A DNA stretch of 64,000 bases from Phoronis australis (Eukaryota; Phoronida; Phoronidae). The notes below the pieces were generated by a model. It was given only the letters and a program-made list of their open reading frames with translations, searched no databases and had not been told where the DNA came from. The position numbers and the translations under genes were made by a program. The stretch lies in the NCBI GenBank assembly GCA_002633005.1, contig NMRA01000268.1, forward strand, positions 431,800-495,799, given 5' to 3'. Positions within the stretch are counted from its first letter, which is position 1; each line of letters opens with the position of its first letter. This document shows positions 35,545 to 49,204 of the stretch, one piece after another.

Positions 35545-38500
35545 ACCGCGTATTATGCTTGATACTATGGCCGCTTTCGGAATCCTGACCACAGCACCCA
35601 CAATGCACCATTTTAACCTAATTTCAATATGGCGTCGCTGCAAATCCGCTATTTGCCACATTTTGTTGACTGAAAACTAAAATCGAAGTGTGCCTTTTAA
35701 TCACGGTCTCACGATAGTCCTTACTTTGACAAGATTTAGTCTATTTACGTTGCCAACAACAGTATCGAAACCATGAGCAACTCAAGAAAACTCTTCAAGG
35801 TTTATTGGGGTTGCCCAACCCTAAAATTGCGATTTGAAAAAAGTGCACACGCGCATTGCCTGCTACTTGAGTTGCTGTTTCATTTGACAACAATTCAGGA
35901 TCAGATGAGCCCCAGGCTGCACGGTATTGTTTGTTTATAAAAACAACACTGACAGATAAACAGCGGTGAACTTAAGCTTTAAGTTCCAACTTGCTTCGTA
36001 CGAGGTATGTTTCACAGACGTCCTGTTAAATGAATTAAATGTTGCCATTTTGTAATTATGCACAGAGGGCTTACTTTATCTTGACTGAAGCGAGACGTGT
36101 GGCATTTTTCATATATTGACTTGATGAAAATATGTGTATTTTTATCAATAAAATTTAAATGGTGGTCAGTAATGTTGTTACTCCATAATGTTGCATGCAA
36201 CTATAATAACTTGATGTATTACTATTTCAAACAATGGTACTTGCAATACCATCGTTCATAAATCTATCATGGATTTAGTACATGTGCGTGCCCGGCTATG
36301 TATTGTTAAAGTGGCAGCTACATGACTGAACTTTATTTAACAATCAGGACCAGTCTTCGATAGATATGAATAACACTTCAGCAAAAAATTTCATTTCATT
36401 CTTGGACATGTGACTCGCAGGGCATTCGATTATAATTTTGAGGGCGGGTTTCAGAATACCCAACCCATGAGCCTGTTTTTAGTGCAGGAAGCTACGATGA
36501 ACAAGTCACCCCCTTTTGTATACGTAGAGTTTCATTTGCACCAGACTATAGATGACATTAAATCCCTTTGTAGAGTTTGGAATTCCCAAAGTAGAAACCG
36601 ATTGATTTTACACTGGTAAAGACACCCTTTCGCACGGAATTTGCAAATGACACCCTTTTGTAGAGAATCTGGTGGTAAAAAAAATTCACCCATCAGAGCA
36701 GAAGATCCCTCTTCTTGTGATTATTCCATTTGCGAGTATCTTAATTCTAATCAGGCAAAGTGAATTCTTTCCTGCGAATCTGTTACGAATCACACGATTA
36801 AACGCCGACGCAAACTCGACTGAAACCACTAAGTCAAGACTAGTCAACAGGTCACTTTGAAAGTGATTAGGATTCACTCCATGAGAAAGTCAGGCAGATG
36901 CGGGAACATGACACGTCACGGATTTTTTTGAAATATAGCTTAGTTTTACTCTTAGGTGGAATGGTCAACACCTAAAATAATTTTATCTAAAATATCTATC
37001 TTCTTCACAGAAAACTAACCTCTCGAATTTTTTGGTTAGTTTATGGCTTTGGAAACCATCAAATTTTAGAATTTTTGTTGCATCAAGACAAATTAACAGA
37101 AACTAAGAATGACATGCTGCATAAACACAACTTCTGTCTACATGAAAATGTAAAACTCATAGTTCAAACGTATTCGCAAATTATCTATTTTTGTTACTTA
37201 TTCAACCCACCTGAGTCAAGCTTTGTAACTGGTGGAAATGCCCTTTATTCTATCGTTATTTCTTTTACCGCGCAAAAACACTCAGAAAAGTAACATACTA
37301 CATGTGAAAGCTGAGCCTTTGTAGAGTACATGTCTATTAAACATTCGTGGACAGCGACCTGTGTGTCCTGCATGCTTTGATTGAAACCACCCACTTTGCA
37401 GATATCGGTCGTCCTGTTCGCTTTTACTGTCACACTCCCATTAACAAACCAACAAAGTTCTAAAGACTTATGAGTAACAAAAAACGATGTCAACAAGATC
37501 GTTAAGATTTTTCAAAGCTCTAAGTCTGAATTACATTAAAATTCTTGCGGCTAGTAATCAGAACTTTTCAATTAAAGCTAAAATTACGGCCTCAAAACGA
37601 TGGCAATTGTCGGTCCTGTAATGTCTGCTTGACGTCTAGTAACGTAAAATAGTTTCGAAAAAATAGGAGAGTATATTAACACGAGGCAAGCCAAAAATCA
37701 TACTTGATTGAACGGTTCTATCTAACCATACCTTTTAAGTACTGAAAACCCAAGAGGAGCACTGATCCTGTAAAGGTGAAAATCTTCCGGTAGTAATTTT
37801 TCTGCTGCTCATCAGATAGCGCACCGGTTTACCGAGTCGGGAAAATGAACCTTCTGTTGAACAAGTTGTACTCATTACGCAGTGCCAAGTCAATATTAAG
37901 TTAGGGCGCGCCCAAGCCTGTAACTTTGAGAAATCCTACATTTTGGCACGGAAAACATATATTGGGTATGACTATTTCTATAGGAGTGTTTTCGGCAACC
38001 TCTGCTCAACAGTTCTTGAAGCAACGTTTCAGCCAGTTGTATTTACAATTATCACAGGGAGTTCCATTTTAGTGATGACGATTGCAAAGTAAAGGACTGA
38101 AACGTAGACTCGATGAAGCATTGTAGGTTCAGGTGAGAATGGACCAGAAGATTCCAACCGTGATTATAGAACATCCCTAACACAATATGAATTCGAGATG
38201 TACAATACTACATAGGGCTACGAATGTCACTGGTTAATCTGGGCATCAGATGTAAATCACTAGCAGATCCAGAATTTCAAAAGGGGCAATTGCAGTGGTG
38301 CTATGAATTTGAAATACAGACAGACTACGAAATTGTTAAATTATTTTACGTAAGGTATCGGTGATTTTAAGTTCTTTATTATCTAATACTCATGGAAACT
38401 CTGACTTGCAACACATAGAAAAACACATCAGTGCAGTATTTATTACACAGGAAAATTATACAACGCAGCCTTTGGTCATGGTTGACATCGAGCTAATGGA

Positions 38501-38834
38501 TAGGACACTTTAGTTTCCCACCTGTAAATTGATTATAGTGCATATGTGTATTATACAAGTGTGGGTGTTAAAGCTAGTTGTGAACGTTAAGTTTTTTGTA
38601 TCGAGCTCTTTGACCAAAAGAAGTAAAAATGAAACCATAGTCTACATCACACTGCAATTTTTTGTCAACACCATACAAAAAGCAGGAAAAACGGAAAGTG
38701 CCCAAGATTGCATCTCTGTCAGAATGATTTCAGGGATGTTAATAATATGTAATATATAAAATAAAAAACTCTAGGTGGTGCAACATACATTATATTCATC
38801 TGAAACAACACTGTCACATTCTTGCCCAATTCCA
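35545..38834. other. Intergenic, no gene recognised
   Basis: Short frames with no motifs. Around 36500-36680 a loose repeat of CACCCTTTTGTAGA-like units occurs, too decayed to define. Confidence 0.4.
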
Positions 38835-39690
38835 TACATCAAGATACTTGGTTGATACAGAACCGCTATAGGACGCCACAGCACTCAGACATGTCCTAAA
38901 ATTTATGCCGGGCATGCTCTCCTCAGTAATGTAACACATACATCAAATTGCACCCAGATTCATCAACAGAACTTTGTAAATATTGCGGTGCAGATAGACA
39001 AACAAATTGCCACTCCAGGCGCTTCGGTGATTGCACCCATCAGAAAAACCTGTCAGTCGTGATCATTTCAATAGGAACACATGAGCAAAATTTCAGAACT
39101 ATCCTCCAAGCAATTTCAAGGACAGAGAGGCTGCTGCCAAAATGATATTTAGTGACACAGAAATTTCAAATCCAGCCAAAACTAACAGTTTCTTCTCGTT
39201 TCCTCAACAGAAACAAATATACCATTTTTCACGAAAATACATCAAGAAACTTGGTAGATATAGAGGCATACATAAAGAAAACCTAAACTGCCATTGAGCA
39301 GTGTTGTGGTGACGCGTAGGCACAGGTAGGCGCAACCAACCACCTTTTGGCATTTGAACGTAGTGCCTACTCACCATAAGTTACGTTCTGTGATCAAGGT
39401 GATACGGTGGGCTTTGGGCGCCTACTTACCTTTAATTTTACCCCCACAGCACTGCCATTATAGGGCACCATAGGAAATCGTCCAATCAACAATCCGTTTC
39501 AGTGGTGCTCATCTCAATGGCAACATTTCTGTACAGATTACATAGGTACGCCAGGAAGTAGGAAAACGGGGCTGTCTCCATAACTGAAACTTATTTGCGA
39601 AATTTGATAAAAATCAGCCAAGGAACTTGCTAGATAAAGAGACTAACATGAAGAAGTAAAGTTGCCACCAGGGGCCCAGTGGTAGTCAAA
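38835..39690 (+). repeat. Diverged tandem repeat, period about 370-400 bp
   Basis: Similar segments recur: ATCAAGATACTTGGTTGATA (about 38838), ATCAAGAAACTTGGTAGATA (about 39241) and a more decayed AAGGAACTTGCTAGATAAAG (about 39620), each followed at a similar distance by a CCA-rich segment. No coding role is evident. Confidence 0.4.
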
Positions 39691-42652
39691 TACATCCCAA
39701 AATTCTCTTGTGTCATCTCATTTCTAAAATTTCACATTCACCAAGGATTTGGAGATGCAGCAGCAGATGCCAGACAAAAAGACCGGGATGACAGCATAAT
39801 GGGCCTACACACCCATGGATGCTTGCATGCATGCAGTCATACAGATCAAGGCAAAAGTAATCAGACAATATAAATCTTTGCCCGCTTGACGGCTAGTCCT
39901 GTTAATGCAAAATGACTGGTAATAACTATTATGACGGCTAATAACAGAATGTCTTAGCCATCTTATGAACTTTCCTGTTTCCCTTCACTTTCAATCACGA
40001 AGGAAGACCGCTTTGACCACGAATTCTACTTTTGTCCTAGCTGTCATGGAAAGGAATTCCGGGTTATTTTGTCAGGATAGGTTTGGCTTGCATTGTATAT
40101 TAATGTATACAAATAACCTGGAAACGACAGTTAAGGGGACACTCTTGGCGTGAGAAGTAATTTCACAGAAAATATCATGGAATCAAACTCACTAGCAACA
40201 TTATTTCATAGCAATAGACACACCATAAGGTGCACAACAAGAATACAGTAACACTGATGATTACGATCTACATAGATACTGCTCAAGATATTCAAACAAC
40301 AGTTCTATGATTGTGTCCTGAGGTTCTCGTTTGTTGAGAACACCTCACTGGATCGCTTTTTGACCAGTTTTCATGCCTTCATTGAACGCATCAGTCAAAA
40401 ACATCTTTACGCTTTCAGTCATTAATTAAGACCTTTGTGCTGACTTCAGAGCCCACCCCATTATGCTGTATGACACTCCTGCTGTTTGGGTACTAGCTGC
40501 CTGCATTTTTACACCTGTAATTATAAAACTCAATAAGATAGTATATGTTATCTAGGCCACTGGCAGGCTACCAGAACAACAATTGTCAAACAATCGTAAA
40601 CACCACTCCCACACCTAATTGTAAACTGATCCCTGTTCACACAAATCAAACACAGCTTTTGCAACCAATAATCAGTTCAAAAACTCACGTGATTAAGAAT
40701 CATGTGCATGACTCAGGGAAGAGTGTGTGAGGAGTGTTTAAAGGTAACAAAGCTGGATGCAACACCAGGAGCCATGCTTTTTGAATGGGTAGCCATGTTT
40801 TGTGTATTCACAAAATTGGCTTACAAAATCTAAATGCTGTGGTCATAAGTGAGAGAGTTGTGCTGTTTGAGTGGTCTGATTGATACATTAATCCACGTCA
40901 AAAAAATCCAGCCTAAATTTGTGCAAATGTCCAAACCATGGCTGCATAGCCTGTTGTGTAGCATGTTCCACAACAGCTTCGCGTTTCCATGTTGACTCTT
41001 AAGTCAACTTGGAACAGTCAGTGACTACAATGCACAACAAAGGTTATATGTCCAACTTATGTATTTTTGATGCCAAATTGAGTTCAAAGAGCATGCTGTT
41101 AGACCATGAACTTCACATTCTATACCAGTGTCTTTGGCAGTCCACTTTCTCCCCACATCAGCGATGATCTTCAAGTGCTGTTGGCTGTTTATCATGCCAG
41201 CCCATGCTAACTTGCTGCTTGAGTTCGTTTCGAAAGACAAAAGTGATGTTACAGCCATCTTTTGGACACAGGAATATCTTCGTCTTTCGATTGCTGAAAC
41301 TAATGAAAGGTCACAATTAGGATGCAACATGACATTCCTCAACCACTAGTTCCACTGGTTTGCAATCAGAAGCAGAATTCTCCAAAACCACCCCATCTCC
41401 GATCCCATATGCAAGCAACCACTTTTCTTGTTGAAATTGGTAACTTAGTTGTAAGCATTAGAACACAGGTCCTTTTTAAAAACCAAGCTATGAAAGAATA
41501 TTCCATTCCATCAAATATTTAACTTTTGTTTCAGACCACATACACAGTTGAAACTAGCTCTCAGATGGTATGACTAATCACAGTGAGATTTCTGAGAAAA
41601 ATCAGTCTGTGCAATTGCATACAGCCCATACTATGAATTTTTACGTAACTCACCTTCAAATGAGAAGTTATTAAGTTGACGAAGTCCTGGGATTGAGTGG
41701 TGAACACCCTTTGCATTCCTGAGGCTGCAAACGTATACCTTTGTCCTTGGACTTGGCTTACAACCTGGATACTGCCACATACGGTGCTTTGGACAGACGA
41801 TCTTTTGTTCTAATAGGCTGACCAGTTCCTTTGTCTCTCACACTCCCATTCGTGCCAGATTGCCAATCAACTCCCGTTCTTCCAAGTGATCTAGTGCGTT
41901 TGGTATTTGACAATATCTTTGTTGTAAGTAACACAGTGGCTCGCTGGCTTTGCCATTTTCCTTCAGAGCGCGACCTATTTTCGTGAACCTCATTCCGTTT
42001 CTTAGCTAAATATCAATAACGCAATATTTCGCTAAAAGAACGCTCAAAGCAATTCTGGTTATCTTGAATAAAATTTAATATGATTTTTTATTACGATTTA
42101 CTTCCAATTTGGATCATATTTTTATATTTTCTGCTTTGCCGCTCTCTAAATGGTAGCAATATGAAACAGGTAAAAGTGGTGAAACTGCCTTCGTGTAAAT
42201 TCGAGAATTAAAAAAGGTGCTTTCCACGGAAATAACGATATCTTATCAAAGACGAGAGCTGTAGCTATCACAGAACTCATGTGTGGGTGGTGTGTGCGTT
42301 TTTGCGCGCTTGAATTACATAGGTCTCTATATAGGTCTTAATTGGTAGCTGTTTTGGCCCGTGGAGGCAAGGCATTCAAAAGTTCCTTAAAAATATCAAT
42401 ATACTTCATTCTGAATTATTTTTGGCATTCTCAATTACAAAAAGGATGGTTGGTTATGAATCAATCAAATTTTTATTTTTTAAATGCCCGAAAAGTGGTT
42501 TAATTCCCATGGAAAGAAGGGCATTTTCAACAGTCGCGCATAAGGGGTTAAGCCATTTTTTCACCTATTTAGTTATTCGTTATATATTTACAAAGTGACG
42601 AAAGACAAAACTAATTTTTATTTTTTTGTAGCTAATTCACCCCAAGTGAGTG
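39691..42652. other. Intergenic, no gene recognised
   Basis: A 105-codon minus-strand frame at 41342-41025 has a protein-like composition but no motif I know. It could be a transposon relic. Nothing else is supported. Confidence 0.35.
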
Positions 42653-43179
42653 TTGGGGGGGGGCTCAAATTTCAAGTGTCAAATTCGGAACACGGCGCAT
42701 TCGTAACGGAAATATGGCTAAGTATAGGCTCTCCCGCGATATCCCAGGCGAACGGCAGTGGCGCTGCGCACTACGACTCCGTTTCCGTCGCCTGCTCCAC
42801 TGTGCATTGAAGAACATTTACTTTATTTTTTAAAGAAAATGGAACCTGAGTGACGATGAAAAAACAGAAGCTGATGGTAAGATGTGAATTTTAATCAAAG
42901 CCTTAGTGAATCACTCAGAAACTCGCAATACTCTCTTTGTCAAACCTTATCTTAAGACGATTTCCAAAGCAATCCAGTCATTATTGCCAACAAGAAAAAC
43001 GGATTTGGTCTTTTGGGCATTTGAAGACTATTTCAAATACGACAAATTTTGGTTTGCCCCCCTCCCGACCTCCCCCCATTCGGGGCTCTGCGCATCTGCA
43101 ATCGTGGTTCAGTTTGCGCAAATGCTTACAGCCGGACAAAATGTTGGCCCCCCTTTGTGATATCCTAGATCCGCCACTG
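42653..43179 (-). repeat. Inverted-repeat element family 1, copy C
   Basis: Reverse-orientation copy of the element at 2681-3404, covering its left end (CCTAGATCCGCCACTG at 43164-43179) to just past the GGGGCTCA block. The last 140 bp or so of the element are missing. The microsatellite begins directly at its terminus. Confidence 0.75.
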
Positions 43180-43180
<1 letters not shown>

Positions 43181-43231
<51 letters not shown>

Positions 43232-43302
43232 TACATATATACATATATACATATATACATATATACATATACATATACATATACATATATATATATATAT
43301 GT
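43181..43302. repeat. (TA)n / (TATACA)n microsatellite
   Basis: About 45 bp of pure TA, then repeated ATATAC units, then more TA, for about 120 bp in all. It abuts the left terminus of family 1 copy C. Confidence 0.95.
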
Positions 43303-45299
43303 CTTGTTCCCATAATATTGCAAATTGCCTGACGTTCTCATGCAGTGACTCTTAAAACCGCACTTTACCTTGTTTTTTCAAATGACAACATTTTCGGCAT
43401 CAGGAAACCTTTTATAACAATGCATACATATCACAACCGTGAATGCAATATCTCGAAAACAAGAGCTAAAGCGACTTTAATTGAACTTTTCGTAACTCCA
43501 CGGACATGTTTGACGTATAGAATCACTCAACGTGTGTCAGGTCTACCAACACCTGATTTTTTGGGTATACAACTTGTGCCATAGCTGCGCTTTTCTATGT
43601 CCCGCGGGAAATTGAAGAGTAGCAGCGTGTTCAAATGCTAAGTTGTGACTACCGCCACAAACGCAATCATATGCCTCACCACTTCTTATACAACGAACTA
43701 CGGGGAAAACGAGCAGTATATGTAATGACTTTTTGAGGATGGCTAATATGCTTAGCCAGCCAGCTAGCTGTATAAAGACTATCGTCAAAATACTTAGTAT
43801 ACAGCTTTGTACCAAGGCTAACTGTGATTAGTTGTCCACACTCTAAACCATATAGTGTTGGCAGGTGTTCTAATTTGACAGCTGATCGCCTGATAAGGTT
43901 ATTATTTGATGTTCTGGAGATTGAATTGGTAACTTTAAGTATTTCAATGGTATCTGATTTATTTTTGTAAAGACGACGTCTACAATTCGTAATATTTTTA
44001 CACGTCAATATTCGCAATACATTTTTGAAATTCAATCGTAGTCATGTTTCAGTCGTGCGATTCGCTTGAATCAAATCACACGACCATCCATCTGTCATAC
44101 CCGGGCCACAAATTTGACCTCGCAACTTGCGAATTCCACGTATACTCTGAAAGTTTGTGGAATAGTTTTGATAGTACCTGCGATCGTCATGAATGAGCAA
44201 CCAACCCTTTCCCAATCAATGCGTGTGAGATTGATTATTTCTTGAGAGAAGACTGATTATTTCTTGAGAGAAGACCAGAAATATTATCGCAAGAGACCCA
44301 CTGTTTGCAATATCTAAAAATGAAATTCCTTTCATCTTCATCTGAAGGCCGAGAGAAGCAGGGATGATGGTCCAGTCGCCTCGAAACAAAACATAGCCTT
44401 CGACTAGTAGCTCGCAAAAGCACCAAACGTACGATCGGCTGTGCTGCTTCGCTGAGGTGGGAAGGCCAAATGTTTAGGATTTCAAGAAGTTGAGACATTC
44501 ATCACTGACGATCAGATCTGATGTAATTCGAGTATGAGTGAGATCACCTTCACTGTGTCTGAAGGTGGTAGGGAGAACAATGCTTATGCTGCTGAAATGG
44601 GCTTGCCAGGTGTGTGAATGCATTGGAAAATGTACTTAAGCGTGGGCAGTGGGAGAGTGTGAAGTCGTGATGTTGCACTTGATACGGCTTTGGACTTGAT
44701 GGCATCATAGGGCTTGAGGTTTGTGACTTTTCTACCATAAGTGAAGTAGTGGATATTTTCGAGTTAAAATATGACAACTCATTGTCTTTTCTCGATCTGT
44801 GCATGTCTTGGTTCAGTGCGAGAGTGCGACTTACATAGGCCATGGACTACCGATTTCGGATCATGCAGGATCCTAGGCCGTAGTCGCATTGCCATCGTTT
44901 TCCTATAGCTCGCTGCGTGGATCATGTAGTGCAAGAACTGAGAATTCAGTGCCTAGTTTCTTGAGGGAGACTTCGCTGTTTCTTGACCATCCAACAAGGT
45001 CTAAGTACCAGACTTCCTGCGTCATGTTGAGCTTCATCGGGACCATGAGTGACGGTCTGCGGAACACATGACAATGGAAATGTCGGTGGTTTTGTCCAAC
45101 ATTGCAGAGGAAACAGATAAAGCAAAAGCCACAATGTTCCATTTGTTAATAAATTAATCAATCAATAATCATGTATTTTAGTGACCTGTAGCATTTGCTA
45201 CTCAGCCACTGCTTGCGCTTATTAGACACCTTTTCCAAAAACCGTACAAAATAGACAACACATGCATTTATTTACTATACAATGACAAAAAAAATTAAT
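43303..45299. other. Intergenic, no gene recognised; one exact 22-bp tandem duplication
   Basis: TGATTATTTCTTGAGAGAAG plus AC is present twice without change at 44232-44253 and 44254-44275. Frames at 43543-44035 and 44550-45161 have no recognised motif. Confidence 0.4.
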
Positions 45300-46556
45300 C
45301 CAGCCTCCTCAACAGGTATTAATAGTAAGCAACAGCTCTTTTCGCCTTAGAAATGCGTTATAAATAACGAATTTACTCAAGGGGTATTAGTCATCAAGAA
45401 AACAAACTCATTCTGACTTCCTAGCTCACCAAAGGAGAGGCAGACCAACTGATCTCTGCAAATAACGCTGTTCAGTGTAACGATCGCAAGAGCAAAGGAA
45501 ATATATTTCATCCTTTACGCATGGGACAGTACAAAACTCACACAAACGCTCCTCAATAGGGTTGAGTTGCATAAAGTTATCCGCTGGATAAGTTTGATTG
45601 ATGCACGACGTCAGATGCATTGTTCTACAAAAACAACGTGACGCGTGATAATTCGACGTCATTGTTGCTTTACGGCGTATACCTTTTATGCAACTGGACC
45701 CAGGACTAAAAATACCAAACCGGCGAGTTTCCATTTTCAGCAGCAAAACTCCACATCTAAATTGAGAAATTCGGGACTTCTTTTCTATAGAAACATTCAT
45801 TTTAAATAAACTTCTGTTTGGTAGTTTGTTTTAAATAATCTACAAATTCTTAGCTTGCTCAAAATTCCATCCCTCCATTCACTTTGGCATTCTCCAGATC
45901 GCTTGCTGACCCTCGATAAAATGTTTCAATCTGATCAACCTCTGTAAAAATGGAAAAACAGTTTTTGGCCAATTGTCCTTTCAGCGCGTCAGGTCCCAGT
46001 ACAAATACTTGCTTCGTGAGACGATTATAAGACATGCAAATAAGTCTATTTCCGAGTCGTAATATACGCAACTTCAAGCGAAGTACACTAGGTACCCATC
46101 CTATATCTCCATTCATGGCTACAATTGGAGTAATTTGCGAACCCCAAGAAAACATAGAATGACCCGATTTTGGATTGAATTGAGGAAAAACCCTGTCCTC
46201 TAAACACCAGCGCAATAATTAAGTATCGGGGTTACACACGCATAATATAATGAGGTGTATGTCTTGAACCCAAAATCACGCATGCGCTCGGATTTCTTAG
46301 AGACCAACACTAATTGCATGATCACAAGATTCTTCCAGTGAGTGCGACAGCGACTTGTTTAAACTGCAAATTTTCATCAAAAAGAACACCAAAAAATTAT
46401 ATAGACTTACAATATTGGGCGGGTTATTTGCAAAGACAAAGTTGGTTAGCTTCCCTCGGGGTTTATGGAAACGCATAACTTCAGTTTTACTCAATTTCAG
46501 CTACATCCTCCATTGCTTACACCAAATATGCAGAATACTCAACATGGCCTGATTTG
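45300..46556 (-). pseudogene. LINE ORF2 C-terminal fragment (RT end and tail)
   Basis: On the minus strand from 46550: a decayed RT end with SKTEVMRFHKPRGKL and a leucine-rich block ending in ESCDHAISVG; then (46215-45859) ITPIVAMNGDIGWVPS, NRLICMSYNRLTKQVF and DLENAKVN; then (45800-45426) ISQFRCGVLLLKMETRRFG and a Cys cluster EERLCEFC..PCVKDEIYFL. This order is the shared C-terminal part of a widespread invertebrate LINE ORF2 family. Stops and frame changes separate the pieces. It is a different LINE type from the one at 18010-21790. Confidence 0.75.
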
Positions 46557-46579
46557 TTCACGGGACGAAAGTAACTCAA

Positions 46580-46876
46580 CAGTGGCGCATCTAGGATACC
46601 ATGAGGGGGGCAACATCCTCGCGGAATTTGACAAAGCGCGATTGTATGTGCACGTAGACGGCCCGGAAGGTGCGCGGACCGAGAATATATATCTTCTGTT
46701 CAGGAAATCAAATCTCTCGTTGGACTAAAAAAAAAGGGAACGTGTTTTCCCCCGCCCGCTACCGGTCCTAGCTCCTGAAGTAAGTATCCTCACGCTTCAC
46801 CCTGTTTTGCTATTTCATGCTGGTTCATTTTGCTTGCGGCAGCCAAGGAGGGAGGCCGGGTCCCCCAAATCCGCCT
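46580..46876 (+). repeat. Inverted-repeat element family 1, copy D (different interior)
   Basis: Begins CAGTGGCGCATCTAGGATAC and ends TTGCGGCAGCCAAGGAGGGA...CCAAATCCGCCTATAC, so both ends match copy B. The middle (about 200 bp) is unrelated to copy B. It is a family member with its own filler sequence and lies 24 bp from the broken start of the LINE fragment. Confidence 0.6.
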
Positions 46877-49069
46877 ATACGCAATGTCGTTAGCACACAA
46901 GGAGCTAATTACATTATTTCCTACAGGAATACCACGGTTCAGCCGATTCAAAGAAGTCGGGGATAGGGTATCACCCTGCTCAATGTGTAACTACAACTCA
47001 GTTGTAGCTTTAATCAGCTCAACTTCAATTCAAACTTCTTCCAAACTGACCCACACTAACCCGCGTGCCTTGGAAATAATGGTCTCTCACAGCGTTAGTC
47101 AATAGTCAGGTTATTAAACCAAGGGTTTGCAGTACTGACTGGAGCATACAACAGACAATACGTTGGACTTTTTATTTGTTTGAGTTTTCTAAACATACAT
47201 TTGAGATTTGGAAGTGATGAACTGGGACCAGTCTTCAGTCTATCATCGCATCTAAAGCTATAAGCAACATTCAGTGACAACTTACAGCAGCTGCGCCCAC
47301 CCATACACGGGGAACACGACACATGGGCGACTGAAACTAACATGTGGTGACAAGCCTATTTTTAGGCCTACATGTCTAACGCAGTGAAGACCACTCGCCT
47401 AGACATCATCTCTTATCTGAGAAAGGAGCAAGGTCACTCCGATTTTACAAGAGTAGATCGCCCGAAGCTTTTTTAACCCTTTAACTTCCATTTTGTCAGC
47501 AGTTGATTGATTTAGTGTTTAAATTCGTGTTCGGTAAACGGGTCTAATCAACTCAATTTACAGGTAGTCATTTCCATTGATTCTTATTTTGATGACACTG
47601 GAAATAGCTGCGCTGGCACTGAAAATAACAAAGGTAGTCTGTTGGTTTGCGTTGGCAGCTGTGACAAATCACCGTAATTAAAAAATGCTTCGTGCAAACT
47701 ACGTTCTGTATGTCCGTTTGTGCAATCATAGGGGCGGTCTTGAAATTATCCCTGGGGGAAAACCCTTGATTACGAACATCATCTAGAAATATAGGCAAAC
47801 ATTACAGGCGAAGCACGCAATCACACATACTACTAACTTTGCTCGCGAAAGTCGCACGTCAACAGTTGTGGAAGTTGAAACCTGTGTAAACTCATACCAC
47901 CAATTCCGCAAACAAGCGCATGCGCCTAAGTTCTGCAATTAGATGCAGCTTCACTGTTAGGCGCATGCGCTCCATTTCAGGGTTATACGGTAATTTTCTA
48001 AGGAAAGTACAAGAATATATTTTTTACGGGTGCCGATGCACAAATTAGCAAACCCACCTATTTAGAGAGAGGGAAATGGTGCCAATTTGAACGGATCTTT
48101 CATGAAAACGTTGTCCTTATGTAGGGTTTTGCTCCGACCAGAAACACCACCCTTTCCCAAAATGACTTACCCATTTGTTGAGACTCTTTTTCAACTTAAT
48201 TGAAAACCTTACAGTACAAGAAGAGATGCCATTGAAAATAAGTTCAGGTTTTGCCGGTTTTAAAATCGTAGAAATTATCAAAACTCGCTGTAGATTTGTA
48301 ATTTGAAAAAGCCCTTTTGTATTGAATTTTAGGCTGTCAAGAGGTGAATTCTTTCACAGGGAAGCTGACATCCTTTCCTGTCGTGAAAATGTTTCCTTAT
48401 GGGCGGTACGTCCCGCATACCTCTTCTACGGTAGTATCTCAGGACGAGTTTTTAAGTTGTTAAATTCAGAACTGTGTTTTAATGCTGGGGAGGTATCACC
48501 TTTGAAATCGGACTTGAAATTTTCACTGTCATAATAACTTAAATTTCAATGCTCATTTGTGGTTGAGGGATAAACCGTAATTGGATTGGAGCAATCAAAC
48601 TTTGATTATGATTTTCTAAAATTTTATCATTGACTCGTAAATGTGTTGGATATGCGTGGCGGCAACGGAAATGGCGTCCTAATGGCTAAGGAATATAATG
48701 TGATTTTTAATTTCTCCGGACACCTCAGCGGGCGTGATACCACTAGATGTAGAAATTAAATAATCAACTTTCTTACGAGGGTGTCGATGCCATAGTTGGC
48801 TCATTGAGACGGGGAATAGCAGGCAAACACGAGTCTTTTGCTAACGATGGCGGAATATCCGTAAGCAACACAGTTGCCCAAACTTCTAGTACACCGTGTC
48901 AGCAATAATGAGTATGCCACTCAGAACCAATAAAACTTCGCCTTCTGTCATAAAAGCTAACTATCGACTTAGACCATGTAAATTGATCTCAAATCGTTCC
49001 TTAGTCAAATTCGAGATGATCTTTGAGGTTACAAGAACAAGCAGTTCATTATTACTTGAGACCCGCTTC
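46877..49069. other. Intergenic; contains an inverted pair of NRF1-like sites
   Basis: Apart from 47916-47970 (listed separately) no gene, RNA or repeat is recognised. The sequence is AT-rich with short frames. Confidence 0.4.
47916..47970. promoter_or_regulatory. Inverted pair of GCGCATGCGC (NRF1-like) sites
   Basis: GCGCATGCGCCTAA (47916-47929) and its exact reverse complement TTAGGCGCATGCGC (47957-47970) are separated by 27 bp. GCGCATGCGC is the core of the NRF1 binding motif found in many animal promoters. No gene start is recognised nearby, so it could be an unannotated promoter or a small fold-back sequence. Confidence 0.4.
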
Positions 49070-49204
49070 CCGTTCAGAAACGCTAGGATCTCGCTAAAAA
49101 GCACGACCTTACGAGATTACGTGAGATATTTCTGTTTATTTTAAGTGAGAACAGACAGATAACTTTGGTTAAATTTAGCTAGGTCCTTGCGTTACTGGAT
49201 GCAC
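49070..49204 (+). repeat. Palindrome-ended element family 2, copy 3
   Basis: CCGTTCAGAAACGCTAGGAT at the left, CTCGCTAAAAAGCACGAC and GATTACGTGAGATATTTC inside, and a decayed right end (GCGTTACTGGATGC). It is the most diverged of the three copies. Confidence 0.65.

Noticed and set aside
41025-41342. 105-codon minus-strand frame as a gene
   Set aside because: Protein-like composition only; no motif, no clear splice partners, and no flanking support.
42937-43332. Frames rich in I-Y repeats
   Set aside because: They are translations of the TA/TATACA microsatellite.
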